Shown: positions 24,941-36,968 of the stretch, in pieces
How positions within the stretch are numbered: the first letter of the stretch is position 1
Layout: each line of letters begins with the position of its first letter
Assembly (NCBI GenBank): GCA_016859345.1
Contig: CM029126.1
Coordinates: forward strand, 4,907,501 to 4,971,500
Reading direction: 5' to 3'
Length of the DNA stretch: 64,000 nucleotides
Source: Istiophorus platypterus
Taxonomy: Eukaryota; Chordata; Actinopteri; Istiophoriformes; Istiophoridae
Notes under the pieces: generated by a model
What the model saw: only the letters and a program-made list of their open reading frames with translations
Databases searched by the model: none
What the model was told of the DNA's origin: nothing
Made by a program: the position numbers and the translations under genes

Positions 24941-25032
24941 TTTTTTTTTTTTTTTTTTTTTTTTGCCGTTGTTGTTGTTTGTTTTTATTTTTTTTCACCC
25001 TCACTCCCCCTCTTCTCTCTCTCTCTCTCCCT
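24941..25032. repeat. T24 run and pyrimidine-rich tract with (TC)n
   Basis: Twenty-four consecutive T, then T-rich sequence and a (CT)n segment at about 25014-25030. It is largely pyrimidine for 90 bp. Confidence 0.85.
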
Positions 25033-25139
25033 TTTTTTTCCACCTTAAAAAACAGATGGATTCAAATGAAATGATTGCAAATCCTATGAACAGAAGGTAT
25101 TCTTTCTCAAATAAAACCTCGTGGCTTAAAGGGAGAATC

Positions 25140-25620
25140 TTCCGACCATCTCCGGGTGTTTGATTGCTCCTCAAAGGCCCGAGCAACTGCACTCGGCGGA
25201 GGAGAGTAAATATTGGAAATATTGCCACAGCTGCTCGTTCGCTCCGTCTCCGTCTCTCCCGCTCTGCCTGCCGACGCACAGTCTTTGACACACACTCTCC
25301 GGCGAAGGAGGGAAACAATGGCGCAGGATGCCTGCCAGACAGACGACTGAAAATGTGCGGCCGCATCCATCCACGCCAGGGTGACTTTCCCCTTTTCGGC
25401 TCGGCTATCTCCGGCGAGGTCGGGGGTCGGCAGCCAGTCGTGGGGCGGCTGGGCTGCGGGGCGGCTGGGCGGCGGGGGCCTCGGAGCCCCGCAGGGGTCC
25501 CGGCGTCCCGTGCTAAGGCGCTCCGTTAAAATCCGCGCTGATTTCCGGCGGAGAGTTTTAGATCGAGGTGATCCGGCTGACAGATTGGCTCTCTAATCAC
25601 CGGGGGGGGGCTGCATTACG
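25140..25620. other. CpG-rich segment
   Basis: CpG dinucleotides are frequent, peaking at 25380-25520 with GGCGGCTGGG-type words. It could be a CpG island edge, but I see no initiator, start codon in promoter context or splice donor that would make an exon. Confidence 0.35.
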
Positions 25621-28285
25621 GAAATCCTCTTTTTATTTGTTCGGTGGCCGTGAAATGTTGAGTTATTACCTGATTCAGAACTTTAGAATTAGTGTTGGGC
25701 AAACATTTGGGCTTGGACGGGGAAAAACTTGTTTCCACAGCTTTCAGCCACATCTCATGGCCTTCCTCGGCTGATGGAGTTGGCTAGGGTGTCATGGAGG
25801 CCGTGTAGTGCTTTGCCATGTGACCTGACAAGAGAGTTTCGGCCGTTGTGTTGACTTTTTTTCAGACATTCAGAAAAACAAAACAAAACAAACAAAAAAA
25901 CTCCCCTGAGATTTACCTTGGAAACAGCAGCTGACAAATGGGTGGTCCGTTTAGTAGCTGTACCGGGGCTCTCAATCATATCACATGAACTTCATCGGCA
26001 GACGTTCTGGTTTGCATTTTTTGAAAAACTCTGAGGCCGTTTTCTTTACTCAGGCCGATACGGGAACCATCAACTAATCCCGGGCTAAAGGACCTGAGAG
26101 CTCTTTTAACTCAAGGCTCAAGGGTTTTCTGTAGAGCTGTGTTCTCATGAGCAGGTCACTGCGTCTTCCCTGGATTGGCCTCAAGTAGATTACCTTAGTT
26201 TGTACATCCTCTCCTACTGTAGTTAGTATAAATGCCTTTCAGCTGACTGTTGACTTTAACCTGAACTAGGCTATTTGCAGAGACGTCCGTCTTTATAATT
26301 CTAAATTTCATTTTTCTGACTGAGAGGTTAAGAGACCCAAAGGAAGTCTCCATCACTGCCTGTTTACAGGGCTCGGGGAGTATTAATGCGTATGTGAAAA
26401 CAAAGTCGCATGAAATCGGGAGCTGATGAAGCGCCTCGAGTAATGTCACTTGGGTCAGAGTCGGTTGCAGCTGAAAGCTAAAAGTTAAAAAAAAAAAAAA
26501 AAAAAAGGAATTGGGCCTGTGCGACCTCTGACCTCCGCCCCTCGGTTCTGCCGGAGGCTCAGGGCCACGTTAGCCGCCGATAGTAGTAAGCAGTTAGATA
26601 GTTAGCAGTCTGGCAATAGTGTGTTTGAGCCTCAATTTGGATAAATGAATGTGTAAAAGATGAAGGGACCTCAAGACATCGCATGTAGCTAATGCAGATT
26701 TAACAGGATGTGGCTAAGTGTCTATAAACATCCAACACACACCTGCATGAACTGTAGCTAGTTTTTTTTTTTTTTGAGTATGAGACTAATGAAATGAAAA
26801 TTCAAAGGGCTTGAAAGACGAATAGTAAAAGCATATCACGGAAATCGCATTGTTTTACCCGGACTAATAAGACGCGTACTTGCTGTTGGTAGTTGCGAGT
26901 TTAGCAGGCATCAAGAAATCAAGAATACCTAGAAATACACCTGGGGAGAAACGTCAAATGTGATTAATGTGTTTTGATGTCGAAATGTACATTGCGATGT
27001 TTACTTTTAACAATCAAAGCGGAAATCTCGGCTAAAAAAATACTTTAATTGTGCTGGAAACCTTCACGAAAGTGAGAATCGAGGAGATGTTTGCATTTCG
27101 CTTGGTTCACAATTGGAGCCGGGATTTTTTTCTTCTTCTTCTTTTTTTTTAAAATCCAGAGGACGCTGTTTGAAAGAAACGAGGCATCTGCCGACAACAA
27201 CGTTAACCATTTGCAGCGAGCGAACTGAAGCTATTAATTTACTATTTATAAGTTGCACTTATGAGGAGCCTGGCAGATAAACAACAGTGTGACCCAACTA
27301 TCATAACCAGCCATTATTTCCCATCAGTCTAAGTTCTAGTCCTCAAAGAGATAATTACAGATTCCCTTTCACCGTAATTGTCACTTTCCCTAGATTGTGT
27401 TGTGATATACTGGAGAATGTATGGACCCCCCCCCCCACTCACCCCCCCACCCCCGATCCATCTTGCACACATCAAGTTGTTTTCGCCCGTAGGATGCTTC
27501 GCAGTGGAGGCGCTCTGGGATTTGACCTCGCTTTATGTTGACTGGCAGCTGCGCTGTGAGGTAGCGGGAGTGGGAGGTTCGCCCTTCGCAAGGCCCCTGG
27601 AAAGGTGCGTTCCTTGGTTTCGTGCGTGCAAGTGTGCGCCGAAGTCTGCCGAGTTAATTTAGTACATTTTTCATTTTCATTTTATTTTAGTTATTTATTT
27701 ATTTTATGCACTTCCAAGATTATCAGTGCGGAGAAGACATCGGGTGAGAATCTTCTATAGGAGTTCAACTCATTTGAGAGGTGGCGGCTGTGCAGGTGAC
27801 AGTATACGACTCATAGCATTTTCATGCTCTTGAACTATATTCAGAAATCTCCATTCGATTTGTTAATGTATTCTGCGATTGATGTTTTTCTTTTAATTTG
27901 TCCTGTCGATAAATATAAGTATATACACGCAACGGAATTCTCTTCCCTTCTACCGCTACTACAGGCGAAATATGGTAGTATTTGAGTTTCTTCGGCAACT
28001 CTCCCGACGGCGCATCCCCAGTTATTAAACCCATGAAAATACTGATTAATGCTGCTTAAAAAAAAACCCAAAACCTGAGGCAGCCTAATTAAAAGCTTCT
28101 TAACAGTTTGCTTATAGATTTTTTTACATCAAATAGAAGTAAACAGTACTTTAACAGCCACCTGGACAGATTGTACCTTTTTACTAATTTGCACCTTTTT
28201 CGCCCAAAACTTCTAACTGTGCATGAAAAGGAATATGTAGAAAAAACAGTGTAAATAGCAGAGCAACACATCCTGCCCTGTCGCC
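25621..28285. other. Unique non-coding sequence, mostly AT-rich
   Basis: No gene is supported. It contains A-runs (26488-26507), a T-run (26761-26775) and a short C-run (27426-27436). The parts at 26600-27060 and 27280-27420 look like ordinary unique DNA. No transposon was recognised. Confidence 0.4.
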
Positions 28286-28286
28286 C

Positions 28287-28328
<42 letters not shown>

Positions 28329-28332
28329 CTAT
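28286..28332. repeat. (TA)n microsatellite
   Basis: About sixteen TA units flanked by TGTATA and ATGTATATCTATATG. It is self-complementary and cruciform-capable. Confidence 0.9.
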
Positions 28333-28987
28333 ATGAATCAGCCCTGTCGCATCGTCCATGTAAGACAATGGGCCCTGAGGAAGAGGCTGTTGCCGGGCGG
28401 TGGGCGCTGCCTGCCGCCGCCGCCGCCCAGAGGAAGCCGGCGGAGGCAGCGTAAACAGTTTGTTCCTGCGAACGGCTCGATGCCAATCAGCGATTAATGA
28501 GGCGATGCTGGAACCACCGGCTGAGAAAAGTTAAACTGAGCTGAATTAAGGAGCAATATCATCCCTCATGCAGGTGCTTGCCGAACGAATAACTGCTTTA
28601 ATTACTGTTATTCAATCATTTGCTTTCATTTTGGTTTTTTTTTTTTTGTTTTTTTTTCCCGGCGCATCCAAACACAACTGGTATTATCCCTTTTTCTCGT
28701 CAATTTACAAATGCCTATCACAGACGTCCTACCTGCATGTTTTTTCTCAGGGCGCTAAAGCATATGTGACCCCTCAGATGAAGGAAAAAAAAAAAGCAGC
28801 CCCCCTGCTCCCCTCCCCCCAGGCTGTGAAGTGTGTATTGTAAAAGAAAGAGAAAGCTCAATAGCAAGGTACAGTTTGCAGAGTCCCTCTGTTTGAATGG
28901 GTCTTTATCTTGGTTTACATACTCGAGGTGGAGAGGTTTGTGGGTGCCTTTGATGGGAAACATCTGTGTGTGATATGGGGGCTCGGC
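28333..28987. other. Unique non-coding sequence
   Basis: Contains a short GCC-rich patch (28411-28440) and T-runs (28630-28660). No exon or mobile element is recognised. Confidence 0.4.
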
Positions 28988-29034
28988 GGGGAAGGGGTGG
29001 AGGTGGGGGTTGGGCGGGGGTTTTGGGGAGTGGG
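28988..29034 (+). other. G-quadruplex cluster
   Basis: At least six G runs of three or more lie within 47 bp with short loops. It is one of the strongest G4 candidates in the window and lies about 0.95 kb upstream of the candidate first exon. Confidence 0.65.
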
Positions 29035-29915
29035 CGTCTTTGCACCTGCTTCCCGCGCGCCGCTCCACAATGCTTATTATACTCCCACCGGCGGTGCCTC
29101 GCTTAGCCCGCGTTGCCACACGCTGTCAACGTGAGCGGCGTGTGTCGCCCGGCGCCGGTGTCAGAGTCCGACCCGAAGGCCTGCAACGGGATTTTGGACA
29201 TAAGCGTTCAGGCGATGAAACAAATAGATAAATGAATAAATAAATCAGATATGATCATATGAAGTTCTGAACAAGATTTCGGGTTTGAGGGAGAATCGGT
29301 GCGACAGCAACGCTCGGCGTGCGACGGCGACGGATCTGTGTCAGGTTCAATACACAATATCAGTTTCAAACGATCGAGATCCGCCACAAAATTTGTCGTA
29401 ATCCTGTTGACGAACAAACAAACAAGCAGAGACAGGTGATTACATAACCTCCTCGGCTCAGGTGATAACCAGTAAGATTTACCCCTGTTAGTGTCATTTA
29501 ACCCTTTGTTTTGGTTGTGCTCCTTTTTGCTTTTCTTAAATTGAATTAATAACACGACTGGAGCATCACCAAAGAGGCCGAAGTCATGTTTTATCGAAGG
29601 CGTCTTCTTTCCATCGCGCTGCGTATTTGCTGGGGATGAGGGTTGTGTGTTATGTGCACCGCGATCCCCATCAATATTCGCTCCCCGGTGTTTTGGGTCG
29701 TTTGCCTTCGGTCAGAGCTCGAGGAGGACTTCAATCGCGGCGGAATCCCTCTACTGTGACGCCGGCGCGCCGAAGAAAACACGCTCTTTCATTTCACCTC
29801 AGACAGTGTGTGTGTGTGTGCCTGCGTGATGCTTTTATAGGAAAAGGGAATCAAACACTCAGGTGTTCTTTTCTTTGGACGGAACACTCGGTTGCATCCT
29901 TCAGAGGTTGCTCAT
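29035..29915. other. Upstream region of the candidate first exon
   Basis: Mixed sequence with CpG-rich patches (29100-29180, 29730-29780), an AAAT-rich stretch (29220-29245) and a short (GT)n at 29808-29820. No other exon is seen. Confidence 0.4.
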
Positions 29916-29918
29916 AGT

Positions 29919-29939
29919 CACTTCCCGTTGGCGGAAGAG
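29919..29939. promoter_or_regulatory. Paired ETS/GABP-type sites
   Basis: CACTTCCCG and GCGGAAGAG lie in opposite orientation within 21 bp, so two GGAA cores face each other. GABP (NRF-2) binds tandem GGAA sites in many promoters of nuclear genes for mitochondrial proteins. The pair is about 50 bp upstream of the ATG at 29988, whose peptide looks like a mitochondrial presequence. The two observations support each other. Confidence 0.45.
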
Positions 29940-29987
29940 CGTCCGCGTCTAACACCGAAAATTCAGTTTCAGGAGAAAAGAAGAGGA

Positions 29988-30063
29988 ATGGCGAGCGTCC
30001 TCCTCCTTCGGCGCAGCTTTTCCACTTTGTGCTCTGCTCTGATAAGAGGGTCGGTGCTCTCAG
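29988..30063 (+). CDS. Candidate first coding exon of a mitochondrial protein (partial)
   Basis: The ATG lies in a fair context (purine at -3 and G at +4). It opens 25 codons beginning MASVLLLRRSFSTL and running through Arg, Ser and hydrophobic residues with no acidic residue, which is the composition of an N-terminal mitochondrial targeting helix. The frame is cut by TCAG/GTAAGA, a near-perfect splice donor, in phase 1 (one base of the next codon in this exon). The upstream stretch carries paired GGAA sites. I cannot identify the protein from the presequence alone, and no matching second exon was recognised in the window. The frame also reads through to a stop at 30111-30113, so a small protein is the alternative. 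Inference: a nuclear-encoded mitochondrial gene starts here and runs to the right. Confidence 0.45.
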
Positions 30064-30857
30064 GTAAGAACCCGCCAGGGGGAGGCCTCGGCATCTACCG
30101 GCTCGGCACCTGACCGGCGCCTGAGAGGCGGGCCGGTGGACACGCCCAGCGCCCTCGAGAGGTGGGCGGGTGGGCGGGTAGGGGGGCATCATGGCAACAA
30201 AGCCCTCTGACTCCTTCATCCCCCAGGAGAATATCTCTCTCTCCCTGTGTCTCTCTGTCTCGCTCTCTCTCTGCCTCCCGTCAAACAAACGATTTCTGTA
30301 GCTGATGACTGGGGAACACACGCCTGCCGTACGTCTTCCTGTGTGATCCGCAGACAATCAGACAATACCTTCGCCCTGTCGTTGTCAGTGCATCTTGTTC
30401 CGTCTTGGCAACATTCGTCCTCAGACATTTTTGCATTGTTGTTTTTTTTTTCTTCCCTCATTGTTTATGGTCAATTTTGCAAGAGAACATTTATTGTCCT
30501 CCTCACTGAAGAACTATTTATTTGCTTTGTTTTGTAACTTTTTTTCCTTTTTTTTTTCATTTTTTCTTATGATGGGTTGTTTTGTTGGAAATCATTTCCA
30601 GTGAACAATAAAGAATTACAGACTTTGAATCTTCCCCGAATCGTAAGAGCCTCCTCAGAAAATGTCATCTTTTGTTTAATGCTTGGCTGCATGGTTTGAT
30701 GGCCGGTGCTTTAATTTTGAAAGTCGCGTCTTCTTGGCAGCGGCGCTGAATCTCGTCTCAGCGGCTTTTATCAGATGCAGAGGTGTTTTCGGTGAAAGTT
30801 TGTTGAGAAGGAAATGTCTCTTACAGACCAGAACAAAATGTATCTATGTGTATCTAT

Positions 30858-30863
<6 letters not shown>
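30064..30863. other. Putative start of intron 1 / unique sequence
   Basis: It begins with the donor of the candidate first exon. A CCGCCAGGGGGAGGC word at 30072-30086 resembles a CTCF core. There is a TC-rich stretch (30230-30275), and an AATAAA at 30606-30611 could be a polyadenylation signal if the short read-through frame were real. No second exon is identified. Confidence 0.35.

Positions 30864-30888
<25 letters not shown>
30864..30888. repeat. (TA)n microsatellite
   Basis: About twelve TA units after GTGTG. Short and ordinary. Confidence 0.9.
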
Positions 30889-31910
30889 GTGCCCTGTACA
30901 GTAGAGAAGAAAAACATTATTAAGAGGCTCTCATTATGTAATAAATAGTAAAAATCCACAGTTAACAAAAACCCTAATATTTGGTATGTTTATGGGCAGC
31001 TCAGATTACAGTATTTGCAGCAATAATATATGACAAGAGGGTTTTTAAACAGGCAGATTTGACACCAGCAGCTGATTTTTTCAGGACCACTGGGGAATCT
31101 GCACTGGTCCGTCTTAAAATAGAACCGGTGGAGGACAGTTGGCTGGGAATTTAGGGTTCGTATCTTCCTCCTACTGGGCCTCCGACTGGCAAAGGATGTG
31201 AGGAATACATCTCGTTTGAGGGATTTCACAACTGGTCAGTCAGGTTAGATTCCTTTTTTTTTTACTATGCTTAAACATAATATCCAGGACAAAACTGATT
31301 TAGAAGAAAATTGTCAATATCTTCCTGAACACAAACTCAAATTGACATAAAAAGTCATTAGGTTACATATTTCTCAATACTGTTGGATGTCAACGATCAG
31401 TTGCATGATGGAAAACAAATATTAGTACAGTACGAACCAGAGACAAAACAGCTCCGTCGGTCCACTGTAAGTGACCCCCATTGATTTTTACTGGGATATA
31501 ACAGCATGATACATCTCAACTCCACAAAACAACAAACAAACAAACAAAAACCAAAACCGGACTATTTGCCAGGGAGGCAGCTGTGGTTCTGGTCTATTGG
31601 TGAAAGTGCAGATTAAAGCTTTTGTTCCCTTGTATTTAGCTCAATGGCCCAGGGGCCTCTTCCATTCATTTTTATCAACACCGATCGCAAGCATATTAAA
31701 GATTTGGTGTTTTTTTTCGTTCGGTTTGTTTGTTCTTTGTTTCGTGTTTCTGGCAAAAAGAGCTTCACTCATTTTGTGCACTTTCTACTATTTGAAGATA
31801 ATCCAACCAGCCCCCTCAAAAATTAGGGGCCAACAGGAACCAGAATGGAATCAAAGCTTCATTGTCTGTATACAGTATGTGTTCTTAGCCGTTTTTAGCT
31901 ACGTTTAACA
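30889..31910. other. Unique non-coding sequence
   Basis: AT-rich, with an AAAC-rich tract at 31526-31556. No exon or recognisable repeat family. Frames carry no motif. Confidence 0.4.
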
Positions 31911-32160
31911 TCGGTCTGTCGATCGGTCGCTCGCTCCGCCGCTTTGGTCCAGACTGAAAACATCTCAGAAACTACCGGCCATGACCTTTCCCCTTTTGCA
32001 GCTCACGGTTTCCACTTAAGCAGTGAAATACCTCGACATATCCTCGGCGGACTGGCACAGACTTCCCGCGTTCATGGTCTCCCAGACGATCGCTATTGAC
32101 GCTATCTGAATTTGGTGGTCACCCGACTCTTCCTCTGGCGCCATCTGTTGGGTTTTGTGT
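31911..32160 (+). mobile_element. Decayed copy of a percomorph interspersed repeat (31.9 kb)
   Basis: It starts with TCGGTCTGTC-type words, then GCTTTGGTCCAGACTGAAA, CATCTCAGAAACTAC, TTCATGGTCTCCCAGA and TTTGGTGGTCACCCGACT. These words occur in that order in an abundant family of percomorph genomes (question-mark-like string: ctgtcggtctgtc, ctttggtccagac, atctcaacaact, tcatggtccccaga, tttggtgatcc). The copy is heavily diverged. The class of the family is uncertain to me. Confidence 0.6.
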
Positions 32161-33109
32161 GATATGCTACTGGATTGATTGCCATTACATTTGTTTCAGA
32201 CACCCATGTTCCCTAAAGGGCTGTAGCTACTTTGGTGATCGCCGTAAACTCTCAAATACCATCGTGAAAATTAAATTCTGTACAAATACCCTGGTTTACG
32301 GCCGGGTACCCGCAGAACCGATGGCACTCCGGTCAGCCTCAGCTCTGCTGCACAGTCATAATTCAGAAAATGTTTGCCAACTAAGATGGTGAATGGGGTG
32401 AAAATAATACCTGCTAAAAATCAACATATTACCGTTGCATCTTAACACGCTGACACGAGGATTCAGCCCGAAGCGCCGCTGCTCCCAGGCACAGCCTCGC
32501 AGGGCTGCTAGCATTCGCTCTCGACTCTTATCTTGTTAAGCTTAAAACAAAGTGCGTTAAGCTCATAAAACCTGCACAAGACAGTATCAGGCACCGTGAT
32601 TTGCAGAAGCCCGTGTGCTGTACGCACAGACGAGTTGCCTAACCGGCGGATTCGGGGACACTGAGTGACATTGGGAGTTAATTTGCGAGGTTTGTCGTCC
32701 CGCGGTGCGTCGCTGGGAAAAACCGTCGTGTTAAAAAGAAAAGATGATTCAAAAGAAGAAGAAAAATAATCTAGGATAAGGGTTTTTCCTTCATCAGGGC
32801 CAGATGAATAAGTGTCCGTGAGTTTATTGACCATGTTCACATGACACAACATTCTCAGTGCAACCGGTGTAAACAATCCATTTACCGTACTTGTGGCCGT
32901 CACACACAAACCCCCCGCGTTGTCTCACATAGTTAATCCTGCCATGTTGAGCAGTCATTTACAGCCAAGCAAAGTCTGAATAACGAGATGCAGGGTACCC
33001 GCTACTCTTACAAGGCAGGAACTGAAGCATCTCGCAGCATCTGGAAATCGCAACATCGCCTTTTTTTTTTTTTTCTTTTACAGTCCGCGTACATCAGACT
33101 AATGGGTCC
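32161..33109. other. Unique non-coding sequence
   Basis: No gene is supported. It contains a T-run (33060-33075). Frames show no domain. Confidence 0.4.
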
Positions 33110-33360
33110 ACAGGAGGAGGCATCGCCGCGGTCCAGGCACCGGCATCGAGCAGAGTAATGGATCCAGAGGAGGACGGGGAATGAGCCGGGGGCCGCGGCG
33201 TGCCGGAGGCCGCGGCGCTCCTCCTCGTTCTCCGGGGCGGCGTCGCGCGGGGACCTGCTGAGAGCGCGGTGCCATTACAGCTCTCAAAAACATGCGGAGA
33301 CCGGGGCTCCTCATTTACGCAAACGATCACTTAGCTCCGGAGCTGTGATGAGACACCGGG
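33110..33360. other. CpG-rich segment
   Basis: About 250 bp with many CpG and GCCGCGGCG-type words, bordered by AT-rich DNA on the right. It could be a small CpG island. No start codon in promoter context and no splice donor was found beside it. Confidence 0.35.
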
Positions 33361-33812
33361 GCCCGTGGAGAGCAGGAAGTGTTTGAGGAGTTATTCAAAC
33401 ATTTGCAAAGCCAATAACTCCCCTAAATCTACCAGGATGCCTCATATTTACATTTGATTCTCTGAGCCCTCTGCCACAAAAAACAATAACACGGGCATAA
33501 AAAAAAAAACAAAAGGAGAAAAAACAATTGGCCCTAAATAACGTAATATCATGCTGAATCTCGGCTGGTGTCAGATTAAGACATTTAGCATAGTGGGATT
33601 TAGATGGAACTTTATTAAGTGTAATTGTTCTGCAGGCATTATGGTGAAAATTGCAGAGATTATAAAATGAAAAACGCCTATTAAAGGTGTGAACCCACAG
33701 AGCGGTCGACACCCTACAGGAGATCAATTCTATACGCTCTCTGAGTGCTTGTTTTGATTTACTCTCAGCAGCAACATCTTTTGATTCTGTCATTACCTCT
33801 TTCATTAAAAAA
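33361..33812. other. CNE-like AT-rich block
   Basis: Complex AT-rich sequence with TTATTAAGTGTAATTG and similar homeodomain-type words and no transposon signature. The one long minus frame across it has no recognisable domain. Conservation is inferred, not seen. Confidence 0.3.
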
Positions 33813-33846
33813 ACAACACCAACAACAACAACAACAACAAAAAAAC
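33813..33846. repeat. (CAA)n microsatellite
   Basis: About nine CAA units followed by an A-run. Confidence 0.88.
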
Positions 33847-36195
33847 AGCCCACCTGAAAACGTTGGGGAGCCTTGACATCAACGAAGTGATGCAACTTCC
33901 AAACACGAAACCCTTTCGCTCGACGAAGACGTCGTCACACGACTGTTTTGTTTCCAGCTCCACATTTCTACAGTCAAAGAATCAGAGACAGGAACCGTTT
34001 TTTAAAATCTTTGACCCGATCAGCTGTACCAACAGGAAAAGTTGAACCTTTTTATTCCACGTGTCTCCTTCTTTAGTGGCCTGGGGCTGCCACAAACCAC
34101 ACATTCTCATTTTCATCTCTTTAAGGGAACAGAAAAACACGAGAAATATTCAACATGTGAGGTTATTGTCATAGTATCAATCAATAAATCAATATTATCC
34201 CTGCAGATGCACTTCAGCACACAGTATTATGGTTTTTTAAATACTGGACCCATGAAACTTTACATTAACCATCGCTTACATATTTGCAAATAAACAATTA
34301 AGACACAAATCTTGTGCTTATATAAAGAATACAATAACTATAAGAATATAGAAACAAAAGCAAAAACGGAAAAAAACAAGCTAACAGACAACTGAATTTA
34401 ATAATGGCTGCATGGCACATAACCACCTTAAATAAGAAAACCAATTAAATAAGAAATATTTAGACTGACAGAATAATAATAATCTGGTCAGGATGAGCAA
34501 AGCAGCAACATGTGTCATTACTGCAGATACCTGGAACAGCCAGTACAAGTAGGAGAGTAATGTTTGTTAAAAAGCCCCGAAATGTTGTATTGCGGCTCGA
34601 TGAAAAACTGCTTTAATAAAGCTTTTCTCGTATTTTGCACAGGAGACAGAGCTGATGTCAGATGAGTGAGCTGAGTCATACTGCAGCCACCAGCCTCAGA
34701 TACTTGGACAGCGAACTGCATCACCGGGGGAGCCGAAGATGCCACTGGTGCCACAACAGCATCATTTAATATGGATGATCCCAATTGTTCTCCGCAACAA
34801 ATCTGCCGTCTTTACAGAGGAACAGAGATTTAAATGGAGCATGTTAGTCATGAGACCAAAAACAAAATAAACAAACAAAAAAAAAACTCCCAAAAAAACA
34901 AAACAACAACCTCATTTCCATGTCAGAAGTTAACGATGAGCTTCTAGTGTTTACTATTAAATCTCTCTTGGAACAACGACGCAAAAAAATACTTTCATAC
35001 ATTTCTGGGATGGTTCCTCACTGGGTGACAGTGGAAAAGTGAGTTTCCATAGACGTGGTGCAGTGTTATTTGTAACAGATGTGATTCGTCTGCCCATTGG
35101 AATCAGTAGCGTAGCTATGCACACAGTAGATAAACCAGGGTTAATAAGGTAATGAGCAAAGTTAATAAGGGACTTCTGCAAACCTTAGTGATTCTGTAAC
35201 TAAAATGAAGTTATACGTTGCATAGATTGACCAAAATACCAGCCCATAAATCGCTATGTTAAACCTCAACCAAACTATAGTACTAATATTGACATTTGAG
35301 TTAACGACTGTTATACCCCAGGAGGATCATCACCCGTCTGGGCAGCTCTGAAAAGTTTTAGTTAACAGGCTCTTAAAAAAAACAAAAACAAAAACACTTG
35401 TATAAAGTAAAGTAGGACTTTTAAAAAAATAATAATTTCAAGCCTCGGGCATCAAAAAATGTCGGGTGCCTCCGCAGGAGAAAGTGCCCGATCCAAAAAG
35501 AGAGTTACGGGCCTGTATGGTCCCGCTGAAGTCTGTGATTTTAAATGAGCCGAATGCCAGGATCTCTAGAAGCAGTAGACCCCCCCCAAAAAACTCTTTC
35601 TCCTTGAGCCACTGAGCTCATAGATTCAATAATTCAATTACCGGATATACGGCCATTACCAGGGACTGGCTGAATGAAGGAAAGCTTTTAAAGATGTGTT
35701 TCGGGACTCTTGTGGTTCCGATACACTTTGGGTCAAGATGCTCAGTCCAGCTGGACCATGACGCTGCCCCCGGTGACGTGGCTAATACTGATAGTTTATA
35801 TGTGTAACGCGACTGTGAATATTTCAGACGCTCACGAGCTATTTCCATCTTCCTCCCTTTCCCGCTCTTTGTGCTGTTTTTCTTATCTGGCTTTGGAACG
35901 TTGGCTGTGTTATTCCGTGTCCCGGGTTTCCCAACGGGGACTCTTACGCCACGACAAGTTACTATTAATAGTTACTATTAATACCACCCTGTGTTTTCTA
36001 CAGTCGCTGGGAAAGACGAGGGGACGAGGGGACGAGACGACGGACTCGTCGTTGTTCCTGGAAAGATGGCAACTTGTGGATTTACATCCACCGACGAAAT
36101 ATATACAGGTTGGGATGTGAAATATGCAAAAGACTGTGATTTCAATTTTTACCAGCGAGGCTCCCGCAGACGACTTTGAGCTTTGCGGAGCTTCA
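33847..36195. other. Unique non-coding sequence
   Basis: AT-rich, with AAAC-rich tracts near 34858-34910 and 35373-35395. The portion at 35850-36180 is more GC-rich with an open frame but no domain. No repeat family is firmly recognised. Confidence 0.4.
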
Positions 36196-36232
36196 AATAT
36201 ATATATATATATATATCTATATATATATATAT
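36196..36232. repeat. (TA)n palindrome
   Basis: Two TA tracts flank a single CTA, making an almost perfect inverted repeat of about 35 bp, AAATATAT...ATATATTT. It is cruciform-prone. Confidence 0.88.
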
Positions 36233-36344
36233 TTCCTTTCCGTTGGTGATTTACAGTAAGAATGAAGCAGATCATACCGTGATGCTGTGGCTCGCTAATC
36301 AACTTAACAGGACGGTTTATTGAAAGATTGATGCCACTGCCAAG

Positions 36345-36610
36345 GATTTACACTTAGCTTAGCATAAAGACAGCGGGTAGAAAAGCTAGCCCGGCTCTGA
36401 CTAAAACTGTTTAATACCTATAGAAGCCGATGTGTAAACATTACGGGGGGTTATGTGACGGACTATTTCCTGGCCGGGATTTTCCTTAAGGAGAACCTCT
36501 ATGCTAAACTAAATTAACAGTCTGCTGGTAGTACGCTCATACTTGGCATACAGACCCGAGCGCTGACACTCCTTTAGTCTAACTCTAAGCATTAAAGTTT
36601 TATCCCCAGC
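36345..36610 (-). mobile_element. Interspersed fish repeat, TTAGCTTAGCATAAAGAC family
   Basis: Diagnostic words appear in order: TTAGCTTAGCATAAAGAC, AGCTAGCCCGGCTCTG, GGGGGTTATGTGACGGACTA, TTTCCTGGCCGGGA, ACAGTCTGCTGGTAGTACG and TCTAACTCTAAGCA. This matches a family I recognise from many percomorph genomes. I assign strand minus so that the copy near 53.5 kb, which reads in the reverse direction, is plus. The element class is not clear to me. It has lost any obvious terminal structure. Confidence 0.65.
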
Positions 36611-36726
36611 CGGACACATTTGACGATGTTTCTCTCGCCCCGATCGGCGCCACGGCGATGATATCTGACGAGAGACGGAGCAGGGAAAACCAAACGCACC
36701 ACAAAAATTCACCCTCCATGTTTAAT
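36611..36726. other. Short unique spacer
   Basis: Unique sequence between the interspersed repeat and the TG microsatellite. Nothing else is seen. Confidence 0.4.
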
Positions 36727-36732
36727 CAGTGT

Positions 36733-36772
<40 letters not shown>
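36727..36772. repeat. (TG)n microsatellite
   Basis: Over twenty TG units with one GAG interruption. Lower-purity TG/CATG words continue to about 36815. Confidence 0.92.
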
Positions 36773-36773
<1 letters not shown>

Positions 36774-36968
36774 CGCGTGCATGTGTGTGTGCATGTGTGT
36801 GCGCCCGTGTGTGTGCATCCAGGCAGCATGGCGGGCTGCGGACGCAGCTGCTGGAGGAGGTATGGTGGGTCTCCAGCAATATGTTGGACCGCTGCACCGA
36901 GAAACTCTCGTAAAAAACAAAACCAAAAAAACTGTCGGTTAGTTTCGGCAACCGCAGATAAGATCGCC

